In this document: piece after piece, positions 22,404-33,881 of the stretch
Layout of the letters: each line of letters begins with the position of its first letter
Position numbering within the stretch: position 1 is the first letter of the stretch
DNA from: Paraphysoderma sedebokerense
Lineage: Eukaryota > Blastocladiomycota > Physodermatomycetes > Physodermatales > Physodermataceae
Assembly: GCA_025602915.1 (NCBI GenBank)
Contig: JAHLJZ010000011.1
Location: forward strand, 434,001 to 498,000
Length of the DNA: 64,000 nt
Direction of reading: 5' to 3'
The notes under the pieces: model-generated
Seen by the model: only the letters and a program-made list of their open reading frames with translations
Told to the model about the DNA's origin: nothing
Databases searched by the model: none
Program-made: the position numbers and the translations under genes

Positions 22404-24577
22404 CTATCGCGACTTTTCTGTTGGACATTTAGGCTTCTTTGTTGGGGAAAATTTTCCCTTTATCTTGCGCCATAAGGAGCCTTTTGACAAAAATGAGATA
22501 TGTAAATGAATCGCCGGATGAAGCAAGGTCAAAAATAAACACCATACCCAAGAAATCCTTGTGCTTCGTCTTTTGTACCGGTTGGACAGTTTCGATATCA
22601 ACTTGAAGAGCGCAAACGCCTTCACACATAGAGCCATTGCTAAGCTCTACGTCTTCTGCTGCATCCGAAGTGTCTCTGACCCATGGGTGTCTCATAATAT
22701 AGTCGAACGTGGGTCTTTCGGTGGGACTAAATGCAATCATGGACGCAATTAATCCTTGAACATCTGCAAGCGAAAACATAAAGAACAAACTGTTAATCAA
22801 TAGTTCTAGACAACAAATCAGAAATCGCAACTTACCATCAGAATGTTCAGCTGATATCAGTCGCCTCCAGATGTCGATACCTCTTTTCATTCTAACAAGT
22901 AATGCTTCTCTATCCTCCTCATCATCAACATCATACTCCATCGGGTTGAACGAAAAAAATTCAAGCCCGGTCACGGCGGTAAACAGCAGTAAACCCAAAG
23001 AATAAACATCCGCAGAGGCATCGTAAGCATCCTCTGCGATCACCTCGGGTGCGACAAAGTTAGGGGTCGTTGGGACATGGTAGTCAGTCCCAACCCGGTA
23101 AGCGCTTCCGAAATCTAGTAATTTGATATCAAAGTTTTCTCCGACCATGACGTTTTCGGGCTTCAAGTCTCTGTAGATAATGTTGTTCTAAATGAGAATG
23201 AAATGTCAACTCGGGTCTGGGATATTCTTCATTGCGAGTGTACAAGAAAAAACGCACCTTGTGAAGGTAACCCATGACCTCAACCAAATTTCTGAGGAGC
23301 GTTCTCGCTTGACAGTCATTCAATGGACCTCGGTTGGAGAGAGACTCCATAAGGTTTGTACCCCTAACATATTCCAAAACAATAGCATCATCGGTACTTC
23401 CAAAGGATTTAACAATTCTGGGGTGATCCAAGCATTGCAGAATGGACGCTTCATGTTCATCAACCCCAATATCCTTTGCATGTTCAAAGTATGTTTTTAT
23501 GGCATACTTTGGATAATATTGTTAGTTTACCGGACGCTGGAAAGGATGGGTGTCAGTGATTTGTATCTACCTGTTTGCCGGTGGTCATATCCAAAGCTCT
23601 TGAACTATTGGCTGTGGTTCCGCTTCCTAAATGTCCAATAGTTTGAAAATTTTCTTTATTCCATTGCCCTGGTTGTTCTGTTTTTGGGATAGACGCTTCT
23701 TCTTCTTCTGTAGTGTTTTCTGAATGTGGAGGGTCTGAAAGCAACAGATGTTGTTGGCTTTACCGTTGAACAAATGTTGAGCCGGTCAGGAGCCTTACCT
23801 TCAGTACGAATAGAGCCACTTGGTGTTTCAATACCCGCTGGAGGGAGCAAAAAGGATCAATCGGTTAGGATTCAGACTAAATCATCAGTAGACAAATATT
23901 TATACATACAGTCTCTTGTTGCCTTGTCTTTCGACTGTTTAGGCGCTATATGGATGATCAGAGGGTAGTTTCATGAGTTGACTGTAAATGATTGAAAGCC
24001 TGGAGGTGCAAAAAAGGTTTACCAATGAGTTGATGCGCTTTTTGAGCAATCAACTTCTTTATTGGAAGTCCTATTTCAGATTGTGTTAGATACGTGCTTC
24101 ATTTGTAGTCATTAAAGAGGATCAGTAGATTTGCAGCTTCTCAGTTTGAGAGGAATCTCTTACAATAGCAGATGCAGGTCCGACTTCACGTATGGGAGAG
24201 AGACACGAACGCGACAATTTGGGAATGTCAGTCTGAAGATCATAATTATTTATTATGTCTCTTCGCATTCGTTGACGTTGTGTCTCTTCCTTACGTAGAA
24301 GCAGAACCTGAGCCTGCTATTGAACGTGATTCTGCTCAAACTGAGAAGCCGCAAATCTACCGATCCTTGGAACGAAATTATGATGATGTAAGAGACATAC
24401 CTTTTTCTTCTTGAGCAACATTTTTGGCTGCAGGAGGAACCGAAGCGGGATAAATGAGAGACAAACGCGACAATTGAGGAACGTCAGTCTGAAGATCAGG
24501 ATGTGTCTATGAGGAGCTCGAGGAAGGCACATACCAGAGAGGGATTCAAGGAAGGGGAGGAAATTGTGCTTACCCAT
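22404..24577 (-). CDS. Serine/threonine protein kinase with YRDLKPEN catalytic loop
   Basis: The kinase domain is complete: glycine loop HLGSGTTANSS, catalytic Lys in YAIKTYF, alpha-C Glu in HEASILQCL, IVLEYV hinge, YRDLKPENVMV catalytic loop, DFGSAYRV, FVAPEVI, and DVYSLGLLL. The YRD loop is typical of AGC kinases, whereas DVYSLG resembles CaMK-type kinases, so the subgroup is unclear. Introns lie between LHK and NNIIYRD, and near 22770-22840. The last intron (about 22492-22551) joins KDFLG to a basic tail ending PTEKSR (stop at 22404). Upstream, exons with consistent phases give LPIKKLIAQKAHQLI and an acidic stretch SENTTEEEEAS. The extreme 5' exons are uncertain; 24577 is the ATG of MGKHNFLPFLESLSG and is only a best guess. 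Confidence 0.65.
24197..24499 (-). repeat. Two diverged copies of a ~45-base segment in the kinase 5' region
   Basis: The stretches at about 24197-24242 and 24455-24499 share ACGCGACAATT, then GTCAGTCTGAAGATCA, in the same order. On the minus strand both read as acceptor-like CTTCAG followed by TDVPQLSR or TDIPKLSR. This looks like a local duplication of an exon and its 3' splice site. The copies differ by substitutions and a small indel. Confidence 0.5.
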
Positions 24578-24996
24578 TGTTTTGATTGTGAGAAGAGTGA
24601 CTGTGTATTGAAGATGAGGTTTTGCTTGGTGAAGAGGTTTGATTAAATATGTTGTTATAGGGGGTTGGGTGATGATTGATGAATGTCGTTCGGGCGACGG
24701 GAGGGACGATGTCTCGATTCAAGATGGCGAGGATTGTCGATTTTGCTGGCGGGTGATGTATGAAGATTACCACTCAAGCTGTAGCGTAGAGTAGATAATC
24801 TGTTGAATTTGGTTCGAAGGAGTTGCTGCGTCTGAAAGATGCGGAATGTGCGATACTTTTCGCGCTGCAAACTGCACAGTGCACAGTACAGGATTGAGAG
24901 GATCGGGGATACAGGGACAATATGATATCTGATGAAGAGAAGGATTCTTGAGTTTTTCAAAGGGTAGAATAAGATGAGGCAAAGATGTGAGATGGA

Positions 24997-25521
24997 ATGG
25001 AGAGTTTTCGGAGGAGGAATGGAGGGGGAAATCCTGCGTCGTTTTGCGAATCGAAGAAATTCTCGCGTCTATCTCCCTCGATAAACGATTGGAGTAAAGA
25101 ATTGTCATCAAAAGATTCAGAAGAGACACTACAAAAAGACGATGATGGAAACGTGACTATATGGCACAGGGGCTTGGTAGGGATTGTGGATGGCCCCGCC
25201 AAGATATCCAGAACTGATTCTTATTCAGATACTACTGAGTCCCTTCTATCTGTCTTAATCGTAAGTCGTACCTTTCCGATTGAACGATGAACCCAGAAAC
25301 GTTTGCTCACAAAAGCAACAGCCTTTTGTTTGACAGAAGGAATTATCAACAAAATAAATGTACTCTCCTCCGGTACATTCGCACCCTCAAGGTTTGTAAC
25401 TTGTTCATTGATAAAGTTTCCACTCACCGGATACATGAGTCCTGTAACATTTGTACTTGCTGCTCATTTGAAACTAACGGGCTACGGGCTACTCATCTTT
25501 ATTCACTTCAAAAACTGCTAA
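24997..25521 (+). CDS. Hypothetical protein, divergent from the kinase
   Basis: I do not recognise this protein. The first exon (24997-25260) is of protein-like composition: a basic Ser-rich start (MESFRRRNGG), then SINDWSKELSSKDSEE, TIWHRGLVGIVDG and RTDSYSDTTESLLSVLI. It ends at a consensus donor GTAAGT. Splicing with the CAG at 25296 would give a 36-base intron and add KRLLTKATAF to the C-terminal HFKNC (stop at 25521), including one or two hydrophobic stretches. The intron is shorter than others here. Without it the ORF stops at 25290. The exon 1 ORF is the better supported part. Confidence 0.35.
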
Positions 25522-27190
25522 ATCACACGACATATGTTCCCGCCTGATTCATCTATGAACAATGCAACTATCTTCTTTCGACATCGGGGCGAAATGTACA
25601 CAAACCCCAACGTTCCTTTCTCGTCCTTGATGAAACGAGGGTAACTTTTGTCTTGTTCTTTTTTTGCAAACTTCGGTCTAAAAAATACGGCGCGGAACTT
25701 CACCAACGACTGCTTACCAAATCTCACTCAACTGGATTTTACGAACGAAAACATTCCATTCGAGCTATACCTCTTGCAAAACCTGTACTTTTTATTACTT
25801 TCTCGCTATACTTGATACGATCACTTCAACCAAGAACACCGATTACAAAACTAACTGAACCCAAACATTTTTGGTTTGGAAGAGAGGTGAAAGTGGTATG
25901 TGTTGACTACAGCACCATTAACGATCTCGTGAAGTTTCGACGTGGAACGACAGCAAAGCCTAAATTGTGTTTTAATTCTAATCAAGACTGGATGTACGGT
26001 GAATAAGACAAGTGAGTGTTTGATTGATTCTTCTCCCTTTACCTTCCCTTTTGCCGTCGCTTACAACTTTTGGTGGTCATTTAGGTGTTCGTCTTTGCGA
26101 TCTCAGAAAATGGCGAGTCATGAACGGATACCGGTTTTAGTGATTTCAGTTGACTGTTAAAACTGATTAAAACGGGATTAATTGAGTTTTCGTTTTCCAA
26201 CTTTAAACAAAGCACTCACCGGAGGCTTTCGGTTCAAGTCTCAAGTCCCTAAATCTCCCTGACCCAACCGTTTGTCATGTTCACTGTACAACCCGGACGG
26301 CCGGACCTGGTTCCCCTGTCGCAGGCTCACTGCCGGATTCGCCATTGCGCGCGGTCGGCGGTGATGCCGATACGTGTTCCTGTTGCGCGGTTTATGATTC
26401 GATTCGGCGTTCAGGCTTTTAATTCATGATGAATTCCTATCAGTACCCTCCACTTCTAACTCGAACGGTTTACGGTGTGAATTCTGATACTATGAAGTGT
26501 GAATTAGACGGAAACTACGACCAAACATATAATTTAATTGTTGTGGGAGATATAGTTTTTTGTTACTATTGAGATTTAAACAGAATCAATAGATATGTTT
26601 AAATAGTTATACCGTCATAGATTTATGATTAAGTCATTTGCTTTTTCGTGTAGATTTGATATTACACTGAATCTGTAAAATTTTGGAATCGGAAGCAATG
26701 ATTGATAATTTGATTACATACGGTTTGGCACACTCTGTGCCGCAAAACTCTAATTTCAAGTGTCAAGAAACCAGAACTTCAAACTTTTTTTTTAAAAAAA
26801 TTAGATATATCAGATCACGATTAACAATTCACAACGCAGCAACGCTCAATTCTCAAATACACTTCTCAGTTCTCCACCCTCAATTTGCTCAATTTTCTCA
26901 ACTATTCTTAATCTCGATTCCCAACTGTTCTCAACCCACCAACAGCATTACGCGTTTTGGTCACTTTGGTCACTTTCCTCCGGTCAACAGTCCAACAGTC
27001 ACCTCATTCTCATTTCACTTTATCTTTCGAACCTTTCTCGAATACTGTCGCAAAGAAGAGAATAAATTCCCTTCATCAAGGAAGTACAACCGAAATCCCA
27101 CGAAATTCGTTATCAATCGACTTTTTGAAGCGATTAAGAGTCTGGCACTAAAGAAATTCAAGCCTGAGAAAAGAAAGTTAAACTCAGAAC
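25522..27190. other. Long intergenic region upstream of the NodB-like pair
   Basis: No supported gene in about 1.7 kb. Short ORFs (25653-26006, 26683-27198) lack family signal. A locally GC-rich patch lies at about 26290-26400. The last 350 bases before 27191 are rich in C and T, resembling the leader of a well-expressed fungal gene. Confidence 0.45.
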
Positions 27191-28983
27191 ATGTTTAGTA
27201 GTTTTAGATTATTTGTGTTGGTTTGTTTCACCGTTGGTATGTCAAATTGCTCATTGTCAATTTATCCTCCCTTTTCATTGTCTCTTTTTCCTCTGTTTTG
27301 CTGGATTCGTGATTCCATTTTATGTGAACTGACATGATTGATTTTTTCTTGTTCCTTTGTATGGCGTTTCGATAATGGTGGTGGGAACTTGATGGGGGGT
27401 TTGAAATTATGTTGTAGCTTATTACTATGCAACTACGGATCCTGAACCTCAGAGAATAAAAGCTAGAAGAGCTAAAAGAGCGGCTGTAGCAGGTTTGTAG
27501 TCGTTTGATTCATTTGATTCTGGGGGGTTTTCACCTTATAGTTGTTTTTCCACGATGGAGAACATGTGGAATAAGTTGTTGAAGTTAATAGTAATTGTGT
27601 TTCGTGGGAGAGAGAGAGAGTATGAGAAATGGAAAGAGTGAAAAGGTTAACTAACTTGTTGCTCTTTGTTTTTTGATTTGTGTGGGTTCGGTCTGTTATG
27701 AAATGTTGGATACTTTTTGTGAATAGGTCCCCCTGCCAATCGATGTAACAATGCTGGTGATATCGCTATCACTTTTGTATGTAATGATTTCACTTGACTC
27801 TGAGTTTTCTTTTGTCGTTTTGTAAAGACGGGACCGTTTCGTAGTATTTTATGTTTCGTATATTTGACTTGACCATTTTTGTGTCGACTTGTCGTTTTGA
27901 CATTTTGCCTTTTCGATTTATTTTTGGGGAATAGGACGAAGGACCTCAAAACAGCAATACTCCTTTGGTCCTCGACGCATTAGACGCTAGCAACACCAAA
28001 GCTACTTTCCACATCAGCACTCAATACTTGAACCAACAATTACCTGCTGCGATTGTTAGACGTATTTATGGTACGTTGTTATTGACTCTTCTCTGTCAGC
28101 GGATGAAGTTAATGAACGACTTTGGGGTAAAGGTGCCGGACATGTTATTGGGTTGAGGTATATGCCCTCCGGAAGGTTGTCCACTATGAATGTAGATCAA
28201 GTTAAAACTGAGGTTGTAGAACAAGCTGAAATTATTAAGCGATTGATTGGTGTTTACCCTCGTTATATCCGTTTGGTATGTTAAGATCTTCCTTGCTGCC
28301 GCGGTCGATTAATGGATTAACTCATTCTTCTAAATTACCAAACTTTACGTATTCTTTCTTACAAATTTCAATGCTACCCCCTTCAAGCCTTTTGGTGAAG
28401 TCAGCGCTGAAGTTGAAACTGCTATTTATTCTATGGGATATGTATCCACCTACTGGAACATTGATTCTGCTGATTACCGAGCTTGCCAAAATATCCACGG
28501 TTACACCGGCGCCGACATGGTTGGAGCGTATACGCGTGAATTCCAAGCATACAGAAACGCTGGTAACTTGAAGGGAGCGTTTATCGCATTACAACATGAC
28601 AGTTGTCCCATTGGACCTTATGTTCGTGATGTCGTTAAGGCATGTGGTGATTTTGAATATAGAATTGTGACTATGGATAAATGTTTGGGACATGATGATC
28701 CTTATAAATATGGTATGCTACATTGCTATTCAGTCTTGTTGTAATGTTGAATACTGGTTATTGACACGATTTACTTTGTCTAGCTGCCGATAGCGAGGGA
28801 ATACGACCAACCGCTGGTAATGGAGGTACTGGAGGAAACACTCAGAACGGAGGTACTCAAGACAACGGAAAGCAAGGTCCACAAAGTGTTGGAGGAGGTA
28901 GTGGAGCTAGTAGCGTTCAAGTGTCGCTTTCCATGATGATTTCAGCAGTAGTTGTTGGATTGATTGGGGTGTTGATGGTCTAA
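27191..28983 (+). CDS. GPI-anchored NodB-like (chitin-deacetylase-like) protein A
   Basis: The signal-anchor MFSSFRLFVLVCFTVG is followed by a basic KRAKR-type segment (RRAKRA, a Kex2-like site) and a NodB polysaccharide-deacetylase fold. Fold landmarks are ITF-DEGPQNSNTP, KATFHISTQYL, GHVIGLRYMPSG, YPRYIRL-PFG, STYWNIDSADYR and GAFIALQHDS. A Gly/Asn/Ser-rich linker and a hydrophobic C-terminus (MMISAVVVGLIGVLMV) look like a GPI signal, so the product should sit at the cell surface. Active deacetylases have TFDDGP and the metal motif (S/T)HTxxH; here the second Asp is Glu and the two His residues are replaced by an LRYMP segment. Binding without catalysis is more likely than normal activity. 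Introns (at TF|D, IY|G, RL|PFG, KY|AAD) sit as in protein B next door, so they are tandem paralogues. Confidence 0.82.
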
Positions 28984-29298
28984 GTAAGCCACATATAGTG
29001 TGATGGATGGAGATGTAGAGTGCCGAGAGTCTGTTGTGATGTAGATTGTAAATGATGACTTGTGTTGAATAACGGAGCAATGAGTGAGTGATACCTTTGG
29101 AATGTGCACAGAGCCGAGCAGAGAAGAGAGACGCAAGACGCGCACTGGACACTTGCGGACAGAGGGAACGAGTCAGTGGGTGAATTGCAATTCCCTCTTT
29201 CCTTCACTTCCTCCGCTTCCACTCATCTATATCTCATCCATCCCCATCCGCATCCACATATCCCATCCCCATTGCATCCACACATCCCATCCGCAGCA
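28984..29298 (+). other. Spacer and C/T-rich leader of NodB-like protein B
   Basis: Short spacer between the tandem paralogues. From about 29225 to 29295 it is almost free of G, with imperfect repeats of CATCCCCAT and GCATCCACA. It is probably the 5' leader and core promoter of protein B. Confidence 0.5.
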
Positions 29299-30906
29299 AT
29301 GCTCAACTCCTTCCGTCTCTTCCTGCTCGTCGCCTTCTCCATCGGCGCCTACTTCACCTTCAACGACCACCACGCTTCCCACAAGTCAAAGAGAGCTCCC
29401 ACCTCCTGTACTGTTCCCTCTCTCTCGTATCATCCACAAATCCATCCTTTATGCTAACTCTCCTTTTCCTCTTCCATCCGACTCTTCCTCCTCCCTCCCC
29501 CACCAACAACTCGATGCATGACACACTGTCTATGCTTGCACCCTTTGCATGCCGATTGTATTCTCCCACCCCAAAAACAGCCACCCAGTACCAAACCCAA
29601 TGTGCTTCCGCTGGACAGATTGCTCTCACTTTTGTAAGTATTTGTATCTTTTTCGCTCTCTTTCATTCTTTTCTCTTGCAATTCCCTTTCTTCACTGCCG
29701 GACAATTGCCTCGTTCGCGAGACGTTTTCTCACACGCGTGATCCGAGTGCTATGCTAGCTGATGCTTGCAGCGGAGTTTGACCCGGAAGAAATCACAATT
29801 ATAAAAATTTCAAAATCCTCTTGATTCAAACCACTAAATATCCCTCTCTAATTAATCTCTAGGACGGTGGCCCACACAACGCCAATACCCCTGCTGTCTT
29901 GGACGTTTTGCAGGCTGCCAACGTCAAGGCTACTTTCCACATCAGCACCCAGTGGATCTCTCAACAACTCACCGGTGCTATCGTCAGACGTATCCAATGT
30001 ATGTTGATTGCAATAAATATCCTGATTTCGATCAGTGCAAATTGTTCTAACCACCTTGGGCATTTACTCGTTCGCTCTATTACCAATAGCTGAAGGACAT
30101 GTCGTTGGTCTTCGTTACATTCCCAACGGTAACCTCACCACCATGACCATTGCTCAGGTTAGACAAGACCTCATTGATCAATCGATGGCTATCTACCGTG
30201 TCATCAACAGCTTCCCTCGCTACATCAGAATGGTATGTAACACTTGGTTCTCGGTCCAAGTAGTTTGTATATTGAACTCATCGTTAAACTTCGGCTCGCT
30301 TTTCTAGCCCTTCGGTCAAACCACTGCTGAAATTGACTCCCTCATCACCGATATGGGATTCACCGCCACCAACTGGAACATTGACAGCGAAGATTACCGT
30401 CTCTGCCAAAACACTGGCAACTACACAGTCGCTCAAATGGTCGAAAAATACACTTCTGAATTCGTCAGATTCCAAAATGCAGGTAACCTCAAGGGTGCTT
30501 TCATTGCTTTACAATCCGATTTGTGCGCCATCAGAGATGGTGTCGATGGTGTCTTGAAGTCCATCAGAGACTATGCCTACACCGCCGTCACTCTCGATAC
30601 CTGCTTCGGTCACGGAACCGCTTACAAATACGGTACCTTTTGAATATACTTTAATGTCTCCATTAATCCTGCCATAGATCTGACTTGCTTCTCTCTACCT
30701 TAGCTGCCGACTCTTTCGGTAACCCACCTTCTGGTGGAGGTGGTAACACCCGTCCTTCTACCTCTCAAAGACAAACCACCAGCTCCACCCAAAACCAACA
30801 ACCGACTCAACCCATCGGTCCCCTCAGTGCCTCTCAATCCTCCGTTCCTTCCGTCCTCGTCTCTTTAGTCGCCTTTGTCGCCACCGTTGTTGGATTGATG
30901 ATGTAA
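29299..30906 (+). CDS. GPI-anchored NodB-like (chitin-deacetylase-like) protein B
   Basis: Tandem paralogue of the gene at 27191 with the same plan. Signal-anchor MLNSFRLFLLVAFSIGAYF, basic KSKRAP site, then the NodB fold: ALTF-DGGPHNANTP, KATFHISTQWI, GHVVGLRYIPNG, FPRYIRM-PFG, ATNWNIDSEDYR and GAFIALQSD. It closes with a Ser/Thr/Gln-rich linker and a C-terminal hydrophobic GPI-type signal (SLVAFVATVVGLMM). Motif 1 has Gly where active enzymes have the metal-binding Asp, the HxxxH metal motif is gone, and the late LLHD motif reads ALQSD. It is therefore even less likely than protein A to be an active deacetylase. Codon use is biased to C-ending codons more than in A, suggesting higher expression. 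Six exons; the 29400-29580 intron is the longest. Confidence 0.85.
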
Positions 30907-31649
30907 ATAAACTCTACTCATAGAAAACAAATTAGAATGGGTCTTGTTGTGGTGGATCCGTGTTGCCGTGTTTCTTCCATGCTTTAAGCGGGTTGTCGAA
31001 TTTTTAAAGTACTAAATCAAGTGCACTTACACCTCGAGATGTATCTTGTTTTAGAACCTATTTTATTCCTTGATTTGTTAATTTTCTTTGATTGTCTTTA
31101 CGTTGTCGAATAAAAGAATTGCTACTTTTTCATTCTCCCGAATGTACCATTTTCAGAATGACTCCTCGTAAATGCCCAAACCATCTGGTGGGTGTGCCCT
31201 TTATGAACATGATCACACTCATTACAAACCAACGCTTGGAACTTTTCAAAATCCCTGAACCCCGTTTGCAATTCATTTTCCCAGAAATTATCTGAATATT
31301 CTGTGTTCTATGCCCGATTACAATTGTACAAGTATCGTACCTGTCACTTTTGATTTTTCGAGTTGATTGTCAGAGATATTTAGGAATGTACAGGACAATA
31401 GAAGGATTGGTGAAATTTGATTGATCTACCGTCGTGATGATTGATAATTGTGTAAAGTGAAATCAAGTAAGAAAATAAATTGGAAAATACGGTGGTACAT
31501 TGTACACGATAGAAATTATACGGAGCAACCAAATTAAATCGATGTACGGAAAGCTCAAAAGAAACAGCAACGGCAGAAATTTTTTTGTTTGATATCACAA
31601 ATGAAAAGGGGAGGAAAAAATGTCAATTGAAGGAAAATGAACAATTATT

Positions 31650-31653
31650 AAAA
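31650..31653 (-). terminator. RNA polymerase III terminator of tRNA-Met
   Basis: A TTTT run on the minus strand, three bases after the tRNA discriminator base. Confidence 0.7.
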
Positions 31654-31656
31654 GAA

Positions 31657-31728
31657 TGCGACGTGTGAGACTCGAACTCACGACCTTCAGATTATGAGAC
31701 TGACGTTCACCGACTAAACTAACATCGC
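31657..31728 (-). tRNA. tRNA-Met (CAT), elongator type
   Basis: A 72-base cloverleaf without an intron. Acceptor GCGATGT pairs with ACGTCGC (one G-T pair), D-stem GTTT with GAAC, anticodon arm TCAGT-CTCATAA-TCTGA (anticodon CAT), variable loop AGGTC, T-arm GTGAG-TTCGAGT-CTCAC, discriminator A. The CAGTCTCATAATCTGAAGGTC core matches the yeast elongator tRNA-Met. The acceptor and T-loop do not have the initiator features, so it is read as the elongator. Confidence 0.93.
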
Positions 31729-32171
31729 ATTATATCTTAATCGTTCCAATAAAATATATAATATTTATATTTTTGTGAGCTGAGACTGAGAAATGAAAAG
31801 GAAGTGTAGGATTAAAAGTTGGACAAATCGAGTTTATATAGGTAAACAATATTAAAGCGGAAACGGGGAACGACGAAATAATTTGAAATCAAACCGAAAC
31901 TTGTGCAGTATACAATATGAGATATGATTCAATAAAGATAGCAGAGATATCACACAGGTAGTGAGTAGAGGAATATAAAAAAAATGCGTCATGTTATTCA
32001 TGTATATTGTATGTAAATGATGTGTTGTTTGCATGGGGTAGAAATGACTGCATTCTATCATTTACATCGGTTCCCATGTTCGACGCGCCAATTGTTTGGA
32101 GAGAGTGTAGTTTACAGTTATTCGGTGTTCCCGCTTTAGATATCGCTGAATTCGTTTAGAAGCAAGTAACA

Positions 32172-33182
32172 ATGGCGACGAGTACAGGCGATAATAACCG
32201 CAAGAAATGGTTACTCTTGGGGGTTATAATGATTCTGTTGTCGATTTCCTCATACATGACGTCTTCCCTTTATGACAATGATATTCATTCAACTCAACTC
32301 TCCACCACTCACGAATCTGAACCCATTCTTCAACCCTACGAAAGAGATATCACTTATGACGGCAACATTCCTCTAGCGACGCTGAACAAGCCGCACGATA
32401 AACCGACGTCTCTGTACTCTGATCGATTTTTTATCGTCGTCTGTTCGTATAAATGACACAATTACCTTCGTGAATTTTTGAATCTATACATCTCGGTTCC
32501 AAAGCTGGACCGGATCTTTGTAGTATGGAATGAAGTCGACAATTGGCCGCCCCCAGAAAACATTACGAATATCTCGAATTCACAAACCTTTTTTCATCGA
32601 CCTGAAAAAAACTCTATGAATAACCGATTTCGACCGTTCAACGAGATGAGGACCCAAGCCGTGATAATGCTTGACGACGATGCTCGTACTTCCATTGACA
32701 ATATCCAATTTCTATTCGAATCATGGAACAACATCGGTCAACCATTTACATTGATGGGGTTTATACCCAGATATCATTCCAAAATTGCAGAAGGTCAATG
32801 GAACTACTCTATTCATGGTGTCGGTGGGCATTCAATCATTTTGGTCGGCGCTTCGTTACTCCCTTATGCTTCTCTTCATTCGTACACTTATGATCTCCCG
32901 CAATCGGCTCGAGATAAAGTAGATGCAGTGTTTAACTGTGACGATCTATTGTTTAATTTTATGATGGCGAATTTGACGAACCGTCCTCCTATATTGGTTT
33001 CTGGTAAAGTACGGTTGTTACCGGGAGAAGGAATCCATACACAACCAGATCATATGGCTAAACGAGATGAATGCTTGAAATATTTTATTGAGCAAGAGTT
33101 TGGGGGAGTGGATCCTTTGAAAAGGGGATACTTTTTCATCAGTAAGATTGAGAAACCTACCGCATCACCTATCGCAACATAG
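32172..33182 (+). CDS. GT64 exostosin-like glycosyltransferase with an in-frame TGA
   Basis: A type II membrane protein with a short cytosolic head, a transmembrane anchor at about residues 15-32 (WLLLGVIMILLSISSYM) and a luminal GT64 domain as in the EXTL proteins. The domain starts FFIVVCSYK, and the DxD metal motif is in AVIMLDDDART (near residue 167). Later blocks are GFIPRYHS, YDLPQSARDKVDAVFNCDDLLFN in part, and VSGKVRLLPG. A TGA stop at 32454-32456 interrupts the frame after FFIVVCSYK, yet the same frame continues at once with HNYLREFLNLYISVP and RIFVVWNEVDNW, which is homologous family sequence. No plausible intron removes it. CGA to TGA is the simplest change. It is either a recently inactivated gene, a base-calling error or a read-through case. 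Confidence 0.75.
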
Positions 33183-33220
33183 CTCTACGTGTAAGCATAC
33201 ATTGGAATGGTGAATCGTAC

Positions 33221-33488
33221 ATGTGGGAGCTAAGGACCGGGCAGAATCTGATAGCTATCACTAAACTACCGTCCCTGGATATTGAAGCTTTGCATTCGTA
33301 TTTACATGGCGGTAGAGAGGTTTTGTCGGATGAGATGGTACTGTATATATATTGTGAACCACCTCACTGGAGGGTTCGTTCTTGACAAGTTTTTGTAGAT
33401 TAATAGCCATTTTTAGAGCATGCCCGTATGCAAGGAATTGTTGTGGGAGTTGGAACACCGCACAATGCCGTCTTTATATATCGGCTAA
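33221..33488 (+). CDS. Possible small hypothetical gene
   Basis: A weak candidate. From the ATG at 33221 the frame reads MWELRTGQNLIAITKLPSLD and later LHGGREVLSDEMVLYIYCEP, then PPHWR. A GTTCGT donor after AGG at 33373 and a TTTTTAG acceptor at about 33416 would join it to SMPVCKELLWELEHRTMPSL and a stop at 33488, giving about 74 residues. The composition is protein-like, but I know no homologue. It lies between the GT64 gene and the 3' end of coatomer delta. Confidence 0.25.
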
Positions 33489-33881
33489 GATGCTTTTGAG
33501 ATTCGCGATTGTTGAAATAAACCCAACTAGGTTTATACTCCCTGATGTTAAGCGCGTTTGTGTCTGTGCCATGGTCACAGAAGACAACTATCCTGGTGTT
33601 TCAGAACCACCGATCAAAGTTGCCTTTTAAATGGTCGGTGATTAGGTTATAGCAGGAGTCCTGCTTTGGATTACAGATTTGAACAATTACTTTGTCTCAT
33701 TCTTAATTTTTCATCTTGCGGTGAGTTTTCCAGTTCCCAATGCACCCACTATTTCGAAAATATGTATTGTCCGGCATTCATCAGACAAATTTCGTCCCAC
33801 CGATTTTCTGGCGGTTCATCAAAACACAAAACGTATGTAGAGAGTACCACGAAAGAAAAGTGTATGAAAAACTTCGAATAT

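Larger units (their letters stand above)
30907..32171. other. Intergenic region with a tRNA-Met
   Basis: Apart from the tRNA at 31657-31728 there is no supported gene. The short ORFs here carry no family signal. Confidence 0.5.

Noticed and set aside
25653-26006. Plus-strand 117-codon ORF
   Set aside because: No recognisable domain, no splice partners with consistent phase, and an unlikely basic/aromatic composition.
26290-26400. GC-rich patch sharing GACGGCCGG with the patch at 63705-63745
   Set aside because: Only short common strings can be aligned by eye; not enough to call a repeat family.
26683-27198. Plus-strand 171-codon ORF before NodB-like protein A
   Set aside because: It overlaps the C/T-rich leader and the real start codon of the next gene in another frame; composition reflects the pyrimidine tract.
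32454-32456. TGA as selenocysteine or a reassigned codon
   Set aside because: The position would normally be a basic residue, not Cys or Trp; other genes here use TGA as a true stop (for example Prp43 and PGK).
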